64,000 nt of DNA. Source: Cupriavidus sp. U2 (GTDB lineage: Bacteria > Pseudomonadota > Gammaproteobacteria > Burkholderiales > Burkholderiaceae). A program made the position numbers and the translations under genes. The notes below the pieces were generated by a model that worked only from the letters and a program-made list of their open reading frames with translations, was not told the origin of the DNA and searched no databases. Position 1 is the first letter of the stretch; each line of letters starts with the position of its first letter. The stretch lies in NCBI RefSeq assembly GCF_009663685.2, contig NZ_RCOG02000028.1:1-64000 (forward strand). The letters run 5' to 3'. Shown in pieces: positions 43,338 through 52,838 of this stretch.

Positions 43338-45377
43338 ATGAGCACTGTTGTACGGACCGAGCGGAGAGGCGGCGTCCTCGTTGTCTTTATCGAAAATCCG
43401 CCAGTCAACGCGGGCTCGCTCGAAGTGCGTCGGGGAATTCTCGATGCCATCAACGAGCTGTCCGCTAAGCCCGCGCTCACTGCAGGCGTGCTGATTGGAG
43501 CAGGAAACACGTTCATCGCGGGATCGGACCTCCGAGAGTTCGGCCAACCTCTCGAAGCACCGGAACTGCCGGGAGTCATTGCAGCAATTGAGGCTTGCGA
43601 GAAGCCAGTTGTGGCAGCCCTGCATGGGGCCGCACTGGGCGGTGGCTTTGAACTCGCCTTGGGTTGCGACGCGCGGGTTGGCGCGCGCCGGTTGGTGGTC
43701 GGATTGCCTGAAGTCACGCTAGGAATGATTCCCGGGGCAGGCGGCACTCAGAGACTACCGCGTCTGATTGGGGTCCCCAGGGCGATTGACTGGGTCTGCA
43801 GCGGCAAACGGGTGCCGGCCGAGCTTGCTCTGGAGCTTGGCGTCCTCGATGCAATTGCTGATGAGGACTTGCTTGATGCCGCGATCAAATTCTCGGGACG
43901 CACAAAGAAGCGCAAGCTTAAAGACCTGAGCGTGCCGACCTCCGCAGAAGGAGAGCTGTTAGCAGCCGAACAGGCCGCTCTTCGCCAAGGGAAGGGGCGC
44001 CCGCACGTCCGTGCGGCGATCGAATCGGTGAAGTTAAGTAGGCTGGCACCAATCGACGAGGCGCTGCGCTGCGAACGGGCTGTCTTTACTGAGCTGCGGA
44101 TGTCGACCGACGCCTTCGCACTTCGCCATCAGTTCTTCGCGGAGCGCGACGCGCAGAAGGTTTCCGAACTCCGAGGTGTTGATCCGTTGCCGGTCACGAC
44201 AATCGCAGTTATTGGCGCGGGAACAATGGGCACTGGCATTGCAATCGCGGCATTGGATGGTGGTCACCAAGTCACATTGCTCGAGCGTGATCCTCAATCG
44301 CTTCAGCGTGGTCGTGAGCGAGTCGCGAAACACTACGAGACGCAATCCGCCAAAGGAAAGATTTCGGCACAGGATGCCGAGAGGATGCTCTCTGCGCTTG
44401 CCACATCTCTGGACTGGGCAGCTCTTGCAAAGGCGGACCTTGTCATTGAGGCAGTCTTTGAGGATTTGCGCGTCAAGCACGAAGTGTTCTCGCAGATCGA
44501 TCAGCATGCCCGAAAGGGTGCCGTCCTAGCTTCCAATACGTCCTACCTGGACCTGGATGCCATTGCCGCCGCTACGGGCAGGCCGGAGGATGTTATCGGG
44601 CTTCACTTTTTCAGCCCGGCCAACGTCATGAAACTGGTCGAAGTCGTCAGGGGAAAAGCGAGTTCCGCGACCGCACTTGCGACCGGCGTTGCTATTGCGA
44701 AGGCGCTTCGCAAGATGCCTGTGTTGTCTGGCAATGCATTTGGCTTTATCGGCAATCGAATCTACGCGGCATACCGCTATCAGTGCGAACTGATGCTGGA
44801 GGATGGTGCCTATCCTGAGCAGATCGATGCCGCACTGGAAGAGTTTGGTTTCGCAATGGGGCCCTTTGCCGTCGCCGACATGTCTGGTCTGGACATCGCT
44901 TGGCGCATGCGCCAAGCGCGGGCAGAATTGCGCAATCCCGCAGCCAGGTATGTATCCATTCCTGATCGCCTGTGCGAAATGGGGCGACTCGGTCGGAAGA
45001 CGGGCGCCGGGTACTACGCGTATGCGGAGGCGAGCCGTGGTACCCCAGATCCGATAGTGCGCCAGTTGATCGAAGCGGCGAGAATCGGCAAGGGCATCCA
45101 GGGGCGAGTGCTGGCGCCACATGAGATTGTCGACCGGGCATTGCTCGCCATGGCAAACGAGGCAGCGCAATTGCTTGCGGAGGGTGTTTGCAGTCGCGCG
45201 AGCGATATTGATGTCGTATTGGCCAACGGCTATGGGTTCCCTCGCTGGCAAGGCGGCGTCGTCTTCTGGGCAAGGAGGCATGGTCGCGAAGCACTCAACC
45301 AGAAGATGAAATGGCTGAACGAGATCGCAGGCGAAGGACTAGTCATTGCAGATCTCGAAGGACTGTTCGAAGACTGA
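43338..45377 (+). CDS. bifunctional enoyl-CoA hydratase/3-hydroxyacyl-CoA dehydrogenase (FadB/FadJ-like)
   Basis: A 679-residue multifunctional beta-oxidation enzyme. The N-terminal crotonase domain (residues 1-190) has FIAGSDLREFG, LGGGFELALGCDARVG and LPEVTLGMIPGAGGTQRLPR with its catalytic Glu. The dehydrogenase domain from about residue 285 has VIGAGTMGTGIAIAALDGGH, NTSYLDLDAIA and the catalytic His/Glu region GLHFFSPANVMKLVEVV. Two C-terminal dehydrogenase domains follow (GNAFGFIGNRIYAAYR; GYGFPRWQGGVVFWA). ATG 43338 starts two bases after etfA. Its codon use is visibly less biased than that of etfA before it and the thiolase after it, as if it was inserted between them. Confidence 0.93.
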   Translation: MSTVVRTERRGGVLVVFIENPPVNAGSLEVRRGILDAINELSAKPALTAGVLIGAGNTFIAGSDLREFGQPLEAPELPGVIAAIEACEKPVVAALHGAALGGGFELALGCDARVGARRLVVGLPEVTLGMIPGAGGTQRLPRLIGVPRAIDWVCSGKRVPAELALELGVLDAIADEDLLDAAIKFSGRTKKRKLKDLSVPTSAEGELLAAEQAALRQGKGRPHVRAAIESVKLSRLAPIDEALRCERAVFTELRMSTDAFALRHQFFAERDAQKVSELRGVDPLPVTTIAVIGAGTMGTGIAIAALDGGHQVTLLERDPQSLQRGRERVAKHYETQSAKGKISAQDAERMLSALATSLDWAALAKADLVIEAVFEDLRVKHEVFSQIDQHARKGAVLASNTSYLDLDAIAAATGRPEDVIGLHFFSPANVMKLVEVVRGKASSATALATGVAIAKALRKMPVLSGNAFGFIGNRIYAAYRYQCELMLEDGAYPEQIDAALEEFGFAMGPFAVADMSGLDIAWRMRQARAELRNPAARYVSIPDRLCEMGRLGRKTGAGYYAYAEASRGTPDPIVRQLIEAARIGKGIQGRVLAPHEIVDRALLAMANEAAQLLAEGVCSRASDIDVVLANGYGFPRWQGGVVFWARRHGREALNQKMKWLNEIAGEGLVIADLEGLFED

Positions 45378-45437
45378 AATCTTCCTTGGATGTTGGGGCG
45401 TAGCTTGGCTCCCCAGATAGAATATGAGGCATTAGAA

Positions 45438-46640
45438 ATGAGCGACGCATTCATCGTTGACGCGATCCGTACCCCCGTCGGCCGTTACGGCGGCAGCCTG
45501 TCGGGCGTGCGCGCCGACGACCTGGGCGCGGTGCCGCTGAAAGCACTGATGGCACGCAATGCCGGCCTGGACTGGTCGGCCATCGACGACGTGATCTACG
45601 GTAACGCCAACCAGGCGGGCGAAGACAACCGCAACGTGGCGCGCATGTCGTCGCTGCTGGCCGGCCTGCCGGAAGCCGTGCCGGGTTCGACGATCAACCG
45701 CCTGTGCGGTTCGGGCATGGATGCCACGGGCACGGCAGCGCGCGCGCTCAAGTCGGGCGAGACCAACCTGATGATCTCGGGCGGCGTGGAAAGCATGAGC
45801 CGCGCTCCGTTCGTGATGGGCAAGGCCGCCTCGGCGTTCTCGCGCCAGGCTGAAATCTTCGACACCACCATCGGCTGGCGCTTCATCAACCCGGCGATGC
45901 GTGCGGCCTACGGCGTGGACTCGATGCCCGAGACCGCCGAGAACGTGGCCACCGACTACAAGATCAGCCGCGAAGACCAGGACCTGATGGCGCTGCGCAG
46001 CCAGGAAAAGGCATCGCGCGCCCAGGCCGACGGCACGCTGGCCCAGGAAATCACCGCCGTCACGATTCCGCAAAAGAAGGGCGACGCGATCGTGGTCGAC
46101 CGTGACGAGCACCCGCGCGCCACCAGCATGGAAGCGCTGGCCAAGCTGCGCGGCGTGGTGCGCCCGGACGGCACCGTGACCGCCGGCAATGCATCGGGCG
46201 TGAACGACGGCGCCTGCGCCATCCTGCTGGCGAGCGAAGCCGGCCTGAAGCAGCACAACCTGAAGCCGCGCGCTCGCATCGTGGGCATGGCCACGGCCGG
46301 CGTGGCACCGCGCGTGATGGGCATCGGCCCGGCACCGGCCACGCAGAAGCTGATGAAGCAACTGGGCATGTCGCTGGACCAGATCGACGTGATCGAACTG
46401 AACGAAGCGTTCGCCGCGCAAGGCCTGGCCGTGCTGCGCCAGCTGGGCATTGCAGACGACGACAAGCGCGTGAACCCGAACGGCGGCGCGATTGCACTGG
46501 GCCACCCGCTGGGCATGAGCGGCGCGCGTCTGGTGACGACGGCGCTGTACCAGCTAGAGCGCACCAATGGCCGCTTCGCGCTGTGCACGATGTGCATCGG
46601 CGTGGGTCAGGGCATAGCGATGGTCATTGAACGAATGTAA
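45438..46640 (+). CDS. acetyl-CoA C-acyltransferase, 3-oxoadipyl-CoA thiolase (PcaF/PaaJ) type
   Basis: A 400-residue degradative thiolase. The acyl-accepting Cys is in NRLCGSGMDATGTAARAL. The catalytic His is in NPNGGAIALGHPLGMSGARL and the second Cys in CTMCIGVGQGIAMV. The sequence DAIRTPVGRYGGSLSGVRADD and the NAFG-like region SGGVESMSRAPFVMGKA agree with PcaF-type enzymes of beta-ketoadipate/phenylacetate degradation. General 3-ketoacyl-CoA thiolysis of the FadB product is equally plausible here. ATG 45438 is preceded by TGAGGCATTAGAA. It uses the same GC-rich, biased codons as etfBA. Confidence 0.9.
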   Translation: MSDAFIVDAIRTPVGRYGGSLSGVRADDLGAVPLKALMARNAGLDWSAIDDVIYGNANQAGEDNRNVARMSSLLAGLPEAVPGSTINRLCGSGMDATGTAARALKSGETNLMISGGVESMSRAPFVMGKAASAFSRQAEIFDTTIGWRFINPAMRAAYGVDSMPETAENVATDYKISREDQDLMALRSQEKASRAQADGTLAQEITAVTIPQKKGDAIVVDRDEHPRATSMEALAKLRGVVRPDGTVTAGNASGVNDGACAILLASEAGLKQHNLKPRARIVGMATAGVAPRVMGIGPAPATQKLMKQLGMSLDQIDVIELNEAFAAQGLAVLRQLGIADDDKRVNPNGGAIALGHPLGMSGARLVTTALYQLERTNGRFALCTMCIGVGQGIAMVIERM

Positions 46641-46692
46641 CGCGTCTCCAAGCGCAGCGACGGAGCTGCGTCACGGGCTCTTGCTGAGTGTA
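46641..46692 (+). other. thiolase 3' flank with small hairpin, up to the transposon target site
   Basis: CGCAGC (46,653-46,658) can pair with GCTGCG (46,665-46,670), giving a small stem after the thiolase stop but no T-run. The flank continues, after removal of the transposon, at 60,233. Confidence 0.35.
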
Positions 46693-46697
46693 CTTAG
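46693..46697 (+). repeat. target-site duplication CTTAG (left copy)
   Basis: CTTAG directly precedes the left transposon tip (AGGGTCGG). The identical CTTAG follows the right tip at 60,228-60,232. A 5 bp duplication is the hallmark of Tn3-superfamily transposition and shows that the whole 13.5 kb moved in as one unit. Confidence 0.88.
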
Positions 46698-46787
46698 AGG
46701 GTCGGCCGGAATTCGTGAAATTTTCGCCAAAGTGATCTTAAGTATTTGATCCGAAATGAGAAAGCCATTCTCCACCTCGGGCCAAGG
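46698..46787 (+). repeat. left terminal inverted repeat (IRL), extended
   Basis: The outer 35 bp (46,698-46,732) are identical to the inverted right end. The alignment continues without gaps for 55 more bases, including the shared blocks CTTAAGTAT, TGATCCGAAA and CCTCGGGCCAAGG. By hand count 78 of 90 positions match. Tn3-family ends are normally 38-48 bp, so the subterminal similarity is long. Confidence 0.92.
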
Positions 46788-47071
46788 TGCCGTTCCCTAG
46801 TCTTACTTCGCCTAATCTGACGGTGTGGGTATCGTGAAAATCCGCCACACCTCCACATCTCAGCTAACCCGATAATTGGAAAGGAAACTTCGGTTCCGAT
46901 GCGCGCTAGCGGGGCAGACGCCGGTGGCTGTCAAGGCAGGGCGGCGTAGCAACTTTGCCGCCGACACCAAGAGCCGAGCAGTGCAGCGCTAGAGTGGCCG
47001 TAGTAGCAGCAGCGCGTTCTTGGTAATCCCATCAAGCTCTGTACATTGTGGGGATTCGACATCAAAATATT
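46788..47071. other. transposon interior between IRL and response regulator
   Basis: 284 bp without a coding frame of note. It lies downstream of the convergent end of the regulator operon. I found no hairpin with a T-run on the minus strand. Confidence 0.4.
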
Positions 47072-48307
47072 TCAAGATCCACTCTCATCCGGACGAAGGT
47101 GAGCATGCTGTTTAGTGCTCCATAATTCGGCCCAAGATTGGACTTGCTCTGCTGGCATGGGCTTGGCGACAAAATACCCTTGTGCAACGTCACACCCTAT
47201 AGCTCCCACGTAGTCCCAGTCTGCCTGATCCTCTACACCTTCGGCAACGATGCGCAGGCCGAGTCGGTGAGCCAGAGATACTGTAGCCTCTATGATTGAT
47301 TGGGAAATCGCTTTGCCTTCATGGCCGGCATTACGCACGAAACTTCGATCTAATTTAAGTTCAGTGAAAGGGATATCTCTTAATTTGGTCAAAGTCGAAT
47401 GACCAGTGCCGAAATCGTCAATTGACAGGGTTACCCCCATGAGCTTAAGTCGGGCCAGCACTTCAAGCGATACAATCGGGTTAGCCATTATCTGCGATTC
47501 GGTAAGCTCGATCGTCAAACATGAGATATCAGCTCCTGCCGCGGCGGCATCCTCCAAGTCATCAAGAAATCCGAATGTGCTAAGGCTTTCCATCTGCACG
47601 TTCAGTGCAATCGGCAAGTCGAAATCCAAGTCCTGCCAGCTTTTCGCCTGAAGGAGCACTTGGGCAAGCATCGACTTGTCCAGTAATCTGGCATGGCCAT
47701 GAGCCTCAACAGCATTCATAAATTGCGAGGCTGGCAAAACGCCACCGTGTGAGTGCTTCCATCGTGCCAGCGCCTCAACGCCAACCAGCGTCGCATTCGC
47801 CAAGTCGACCTTTGGCTGGTAATACGCGACAATTTCAGACTCTTCAATCGCGGCCTCCAGATCTGCACTTGTAAAGCGGGGTGCTGGTATCTTGGGCGGA
47901 CGCCAGGCAGGCCCAAGCCTTCTATCGCGCAGGACCCTCTCCAACGACGCCTTAGTAACCGGCTTTGGCAAGCTGGCGATAACCTGTAGTCCGTGCAATT
48001 TGGCAAGCTGCTCCGCAGTCTGGAGAATTCCCGCGCCTTCACCGCTGACCAGTAACAGGGCACCGGTATAACCGGCGGCGGAAAGGTGGCGGAGGAATTC
48101 GATGCCGTCCATTTCGGGCATCTGCAGATCTGCGATCACTAACCGAAATGCACGTGGCTCTTTTTGGATCAGCGCGAGGGCACCATTGGCCCGTTCAAAT
48201 GTAGTAACCTTGTCGTAACCAATCTGCTCAAGCTGCCGGCTCAGCAGTCTGAGGCTGAATACATCATCGTCAATAAGAGCAACTTCCGCGGCAAGCGTGG
48301 TTTTCAT
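47072..48307 (-). CDS. response regulator with EAL c-di-GMP phosphodiesterase output
   Basis: A 411-residue cytoplasmic protein. Residues 8-125 form a receiver domain (acidic pair IDDD at 12-15, phosphoacceptor Asp60 in VIADLQMPEMDG, conserved Lys in SLPKPVTK). Residues about 150-400 form an EAL domain. All EAL catalytic signatures are present: VEALARW (EAL at 178-180), ALNVQ, IELTESQ, DDFGTGHS, LKLDRSFV and AEGVEDQ. Active hydrolysis of c-di-GMP to pGpG is therefore expected, presumably switched by phosphorylation. The start ATG overlaps the kinase stop codon (ATGA), so kinase and regulator are translationally coupled. The architecture resembles VieA-type regulators without their C-terminal HTH. 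Confidence 0.93.
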   Translation of the reverse strand: MKTTLAAEVALIDDDVFSLRLLSRQLEQIGYDKVTTFERANGALALIQKEPRAFRLVIADLQMPEMDGIEFLRHLSAAGYTGALLLVSGEGAGILQTAEQLAKLHGLQVIASLPKPVTKASLERVLRDRRLGPAWRPPKIPAPRFTSADLEAAIEESEIVAYYQPKVDLANATLVGVEALARWKHSHGGVLPASQFMNAVEAHGHARLLDKSMLAQVLLQAKSWQDLDFDLPIALNVQMESLSTFGFLDDLEDAAAAGADISCLTIELTESQIMANPIVSLEVLARLKLMGVTLSIDDFGTGHSTLTKLRDIPFTELKLDRSFVRNAGHEGKAISQSIIEATVSLAHRLGLRIVAEGVEDQADWDYVGAIGCDVAQGYFVAKPMPAEQVQSWAELWSTKQHAHLRPDESGS

Positions 48308-51300
48308 TGTAAGTTCCTTCCTTCGGCTATCGCTATGCTAGCCTGAATCTCGTGCTGCAATGTTGAAAGTGCATGCGTAACTCGTAATGCCTCGTCCTCG
48401 AACGATGCAAGAAGCTCGCCCAAGTCCAAATCCTCCTTGCAGGCGCGCTCTATTTGCGTGCAAAGCTCGCCCAAGGACAAAGCGCCAACCGATCGCGAGG
48501 AGGACTTCAACCGGTGAGAGAGGTAGCTGGCCTCGTTGCGGTTATCGTTTCTCAGTGCCTGATGCAGTCTGGGCTGCATCTCTCGCAGTTGTTCAGCATA
48601 GGCAGATAGCAATTCAGAAACGACCTGGGGATCGTCGCCGATCATCTCATGAAGAACAGACACATTCATGGAGCGGTCGTACCCTCTTTGCTCTTCCTGA
48701 GTCAGTACAGCGCCCCGTGACGCAGGCTTAAGCCATCGTTCGAGAGCGGCTTTCAAGCTATTGAGATGCAGTGGTTTGGTCAGGTAGTCGTCCATGCCTG
48801 CCGCTAAGGCACGTTGTTTCTCGCCAAGCATGGCATTGGCTGTCAGTGCCACAATTGGCGTCTCCCCGCCATTGCCCTCGGCATCCCGGATCGCCCCAAC
48901 TAGCGCGTAGCCGTCCATGATTGGCATGTGTATATCGGTCAGGATCAGTCCATAGTGGGACCGTCGCCACTCCTCAATCGCTTCGGCACCGTTGTTCACC
49001 AATTTGGCTTGGTAACCGAGAAGCTCCAATTGAGCACATATCACTTTCTGGTTGATAGGATCGTCTTCAACAACCAGGATCTTGCTAGATTCGGCGGCCG
49101 ATGTCCGATGGTGTTTGGCGGTCATTTCATCGCGCTTGGCAGCAGCGGGTGCTATCGGGAACGAAAGCATCGCTGAAAAGGCCGAACCGATCCCGACCTC
49201 ACTTGTCACCGAGATCTGTCCGCCCATGGCTCTGACTAAACGCTGACAGATCGCCAAGCCCAGGCCTGTACCGCCGTAGCGCCGCGTGGTCGACGCTTCG
49301 GCCTGCGTAAACGGCTCGAACAGATGAGGAATCGCATCGCCTGCGATGCCGATGCCGTTGTCCGTCACAGAGAAAGTGATGGTTTGCGCGGCAGGTTCTC
49401 CTTCGCTGGCTCCAATAACATCGACGCTGATCTCTACAGATCCCGCTACCGTCGGTCGGCCGGTCGAAAACTTGATGGCGTTGCCGACCAGGTTATACAG
49501 CACCTGACGCAAGCGCGTTTCGTCTGCAAGTACCCATTCAGCCACGTTGTCTGAGACACCACAATGCAGACTGACATCTGCTGCATTGGCCACAGGAAGC
49601 AGGGCAAGATACACTCCCTCCACGACTTGACGCGGTGACACGGGGTTGCTTTCAATTTCCATTCGCCCCGCTTCAATCTTGGAGAAATCGAGGATGTCAT
49701 CAATGAGACGAAGCAGCGTTGCAGCAGACTGGCGGATCGTCGAAGCGATATCGGATTGATTCTCGCTTAGCCCACTGCGACTTAACACCTCGATCATGCC
49801 GACCACTCCATTCATTGGTGTCCGAATTTCATGGCTCATGGTCGCTAGGAAGGCGCTCTTCGCTCGCGACGCGGACTCTGCCTCGGCTTTGGCGAGCAAC
49901 ATCTGGTCACGCGCGGCGCGGATGTCGGTGACGTCACGCGCAATCGCATAAATATACCCATCCGGTTCTCGTACTGCATTCCAGGCCAGCCAACGATATG
50001 TGCCATCCTTGCAGACGTAGCGGTTCTCAAAATGCTCAGCTAGCACTCCGACATTGCTCGAGGCCACAATCTCAAAGGTTCGCGGGCGGTCTTCCGGATG
50101 GACGAAATTAATATAGGGCTGGCGGGCAATTTCGTCAGATGTCCACCCCAGAACTTGGGTAAAGGCACGGTTCACACGTTTTAGATAACCGTCTTCGCTC
50201 GCGATGCACTGCAAGTCTATCGATAGTTCGAAAAACCGATCCCGCTGGGTTTCGGCCATTCGGCGGGCACTTATATCCTGCAGGAGCACCAGTGCTGAAG
50301 ATTCACCGTCCCAGTCATAAGGCACCGCTGTTACCTCACATTCCAGTAAGGAGCCGTCAAGGCGTATCCAACGCTCCGCGGTGGTTGGCACACTGATGCG
50401 CTGCTTGCGTAGCAAACTAATGCGTGATTTGACCAGGTCACGGTCCGTGCAATGGACTAGTTCGAGGATGTTTCGATCCAGCAGTGCATCAACGGAAGAC
50501 GCCCTGAGCATACTGACGGCCATTGGGTTGGCGTAGCAGATCTTGTCGTTGCGTTGCACGATGACGGCATAGGGCAAAAACTCGATGAGTCTGCGATAAC
50601 GATCCTCGCTTGCTTGAAGGGCCTTCTCCGCAGCACGTTCGACGCTGACATCGCGCATCACCAGCACGGTGCCCTGGAAAACCCCGGCATCATTGCGCAG
50701 AGGCGCCGCGCCAAGAATGATGTCAACTGGTGTCCCTCTTGCTGCGCCATGCAGCGTCAAGTCTGAGCGGTTAAGCGGTAGCCCGGTGCGCGAGACCTCG
50801 CTGACGGGATCCACGAAGGTCCCACCATCGTCTGCGCATGTCAAACGCAGTACTTCGGTCACCTGTCTGCCTACCGCCTCGCCCCATCCCAGACCGATGA
50901 GTTGGCTGGCCATGCCGTTTATACGCTTCACGTTTCCCACTGCGTCCGTGGAAATGACCGCATCGCTGATGGCATGCAATGTGATGTGAAGATCCCGCTC
51001 GCTTTCCTGTAAATCGGCGTGGCTGGTGATATCGCGGATGAGCAGCAACGTTCCGCCATCACGGCGCGAATCGACCTGGATTTCATACACAACAGTCGTT
51101 TGATCGGCGATAGGGAAAATCAGTGTTTGTTTTTCTTCTCCTTGCAGAGCCTCGCAAAGCGACTGTACCTTGGATGTTCGATCGAGGCTGCCGTCATGCC
51201 GAAAGAGCGTTTTGGCAACGCTCTCAATTCGAGTCCCTATCAGTTCTGCCCGGCTAGCCTCTAGAAGCAGCAGCGCATGGCTATTGAGGCCGTCGACGCA

Positions 51301-52608
51301 CCCGCCCCTGTCAAATCCCATTGCCGGATAGGGAATCGCCTGGAAAAGTGCATCAATGCGCTCAGCCTTTCCCATTTCACGGTCTCTGGCGGCGTTTGCG
51401 GCGAGCGTGGCGCCGAGCATGCTATCCATCAGGGCGGTCTGCTTTGCACGGGCATATAAAATCAGCGCCGTCATCAAGATTCCTACGATGAGCAGAAAGG
51501 TGCGTCGCGCACGATACCCGGCAAGGTACTCTGGTTCGGAGAGGCCAACTGCTACAGCGAGCGGGTAATCTTTGATCGATCGGAAGGCGATGGCCTGGGT
51601 CGTACCGTCCACGAAACTGGGACCCCGAAAATTTCCAGCGGTGGAAGACGCCGCAAATGCCCGTCCTAAAGCGCTAGTTAATGGGATTTTCGCGCCGAAG
51701 TGCGAGTCCGGGTACGAGCGTTCTGCCCGTATGATGAAATCCCTTGCACCAAACACCAGTACCTGGCCATGTTCTCCCACTCTCAACTGATCGAACAACT
51801 GTATCAGGTAGGCCGGGTCCAGGGAAACCACTACCACGCCGAGGAAATCGCCCTCACTGTCTTCAATTCGCTTGGATAACTGAATGGATGGTTTGCCGCT
51901 CGCGCGGCCAATGAGAGGCTCACTGATATACAAGCCGGATGCCGGAGCATTAACGTGCGCGCGAAAATGCGGCCTGTCACTAAGATCAACTGGCTTGAAT
52001 CCTGGGACGGTGGAGGCTCGCAAAATGCCACGCTGATCGATTACTGCAACTTGCAGAAATAGGCCTAACTGGACCGCTTTTGCCTGGACATAAGGGACCA
52101 AGGCTATATTAGGCCCAGATTTCAGCACTTCCTGCGTGACCATCCAGGCCAGTTGATCCGCTTGTCGCAGCACACGGGTTGTGTGTGCTGCTAAGAGATC
52201 GCTTAGTGCAGCAGCCCGTTCTTCAGCAGCATCCCGCTCCGAGTCCTGATCCCACATCATGGCCGACGCAAGGGCGACCCACAATGCCAGTACGAGCATC
52301 CCTCCCCGTCCTAGGGCTCTAAAGTGTTTCTTGTTTAACAATTGATCGTGTGGTCCGCTGGCGGACGGTCGGTGGTGCCAGACTGTTGGCAGTACTTTGA
52401 ACTTTAGAGTGATTTTACTAACAATGCGTGGTGGTGACCAAAACGGTGCGGAGGGCAAAGCAGGACGGGGAGGAAGGGCATAAATCCACTCCAATAGCCG
52501 CAAATGATGCAACCAAAAGCGTGCCATGAGCGGTGCCGCCCGCGGCCAGAGCAGTATCGCCAGCACCGTGGTGACGTTGAATGTGGCGTCGTTGTCACTG
52601 TGCAGCAC
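48304..52608 (-). CDS. hybrid sensor histidine kinase (dCache-PAS x4-HisKA-HATPase-REC-HPt)
   Basis: A 1434-residue membrane kinase. Domains are TM1 (about 103-119), an extracytoplasmic dCache/PDC-like sensor (120-365) and TM2 (370-388). PAS domains follow at about 415-525, 538-660, 668-785 and 792-900. HisKA has His926 in MSHEIRTPMNG. The HATPase has NAIKFS (N box), DNGIGIA and GGTGLGLAIC. The receiver domain (1175-1293) has Asp1225 in LTDIHMPIMDG, and the C-terminal HPt has His1365 in LSHRLKSSSRSVGA. A full His-Asp-His relay ending on the coupled REC-EAL protein is likely. The first ~100 residues, rich in Pro and Leu, have no domain and may not be translated; an internal start near TM1 is possible. 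Confidence 0.9.
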   Translation of the reverse strand: MLHSDNDATFNVTTVLAILLWPRAAPLMARFWLHHLRLLEWIYALPPRPALPSAPFWSPPRIVSKITLKFKVLPTVWHHRPSASGPHDQLLNKKHFRALGRGGMLVLALWVALASAMMWDQDSERDAAEERAAALSDLLAAHTTRVLRQADQLAWMVTQEVLKSGPNIALVPYVQAKAVQLGLFLQVAVIDQRGILRASTVPGFKPVDLSDRPHFRAHVNAPASGLYISEPLIGRASGKPSIQLSKRIEDSEGDFLGVVVVSLDPAYLIQLFDQLRVGEHGQVLVFGARDFIIRAERSYPDSHFGAKIPLTSALGRAFAASSTAGNFRGPSFVDGTTQAIAFRSIKDYPLAVAVGLSEPEYLAGYRARRTFLLIVGILMTALILYARAKQTALMDSMLGATLAANAARDREMGKAERIDALFQAIPYPAMGFDRGGCVDGLNSHALLLLEASRAELIGTRIESVAKTLFRHDGSLDRTSKVQSLCEALQGEEKQTLIFPIADQTTVVYEIQVDSRRDGGTLLLIRDITSHADLQESERDLHITLHAISDAVISTDAVGNVKRINGMASQLIGLGWGEAVGRQVTEVLRLTCADDGGTFVDPVSEVSRTGLPLNRSDLTLHGAARGTPVDIILGAAPLRNDAGVFQGTVLVMRDVSVERAAEKALQASEDRYRRLIEFLPYAVIVQRNDKICYANPMAVSMLRASSVDALLDRNILELVHCTDRDLVKSRISLLRKQRISVPTTAERWIRLDGSLLECEVTAVPYDWDGESSALVLLQDISARRMAETQRDRFFELSIDLQCIASEDGYLKRVNRAFTQVLGWTSDEIARQPYINFVHPEDRPRTFEIVASSNVGVLAEHFENRYVCKDGTYRWLAWNAVREPDGYIYAIARDVTDIRAARDQMLLAKAEAESASRAKSAFLATMSHEIRTPMNGVVGMIEVLSRSGLSENQSDIASTIRQSAATLLRLIDDILDFSKIEAGRMEIESNPVSPRQVVEGVYLALLPVANAADVSLHCGVSDNVAEWVLADETRLRQVLYNLVGNAIKFSTGRPTVAGSVEISVDVIGASEGEPAAQTITFSVTDNGIGIAGDAIPHLFEPFTQAEASTTRRYGGTGLGLAICQRLVRAMGGQISVTSEVGIGSAFSAMLSFPIAPAAAKRDEMTAKHHRTSAAESSKILVVEDDPINQKVICAQLELLGYQAKLVNNGAEAIEEWRRSHYGLILTDIHMPIMDGYALVGAIRDAEGNGGETPIVALTANAMLGEKQRALAAGMDDYLTKPLHLNSLKAALERWLKPASRGAVLTQEEQRGYDRSMNVSVLHEMIGDDPQVVSELLSAYAEQLREMQPRLHQALRNDNRNEASYLSHRLKSSSRSVGALSLGELCTQIERACKEDLDLGELLASFEDEALRVTHALSTLQHEIQASIAIAEGRNLQ

Positions 52609-52626
52609 GGCTTAGCCGCCATGGCG

Positions 52627-52838
52627 TCAATACTCTCGGCCTGCGCTGTGTGCGTTTGACCGGATGCGTGGCATAGTCCGCGTCGTCGCGATGAATACCC
52701 ACCGCGCTTCCGCGCCGACGTTCCAATTGGTCACAATACCCGCCGGCGAAAACATGAAAATCGCGTCGTCAGTGACGCCCTGAACCAGAATCCGGAACTG
52801 CCCCTCTGTTTCGCGGGTGCCGACCTGGCTAGTGTCTT
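52627..52838 (-). pseudogene. PAS-domain fragment of another sensor kinase
   Basis: Minus-strand translation gives FRILVQGVTDDAIFMFSPAG followed by IVTNWNVGAEA, then the frame drifts to a stop at 52,627. This is the start of a PAS domain of the type found in sensor kinases (FxLLVQGVxDYAIxxLDxxGxVxxWNxGAE). Nothing else of that kinase remains here. It lies just upstream of the hybrid kinase and may mark the junction by which passenger DNA was assembled. The remaining bases to 53,030 hold no gene. Confidence 0.6.

Noticed and set aside
46664..46680. AGCTGCGTCACGG shared by the left outer flank and the transposon right interior (60,101-60,113)
   Set aside because: Short, one copy outside and one inside the element, with no further similarity around it; taken as chance.
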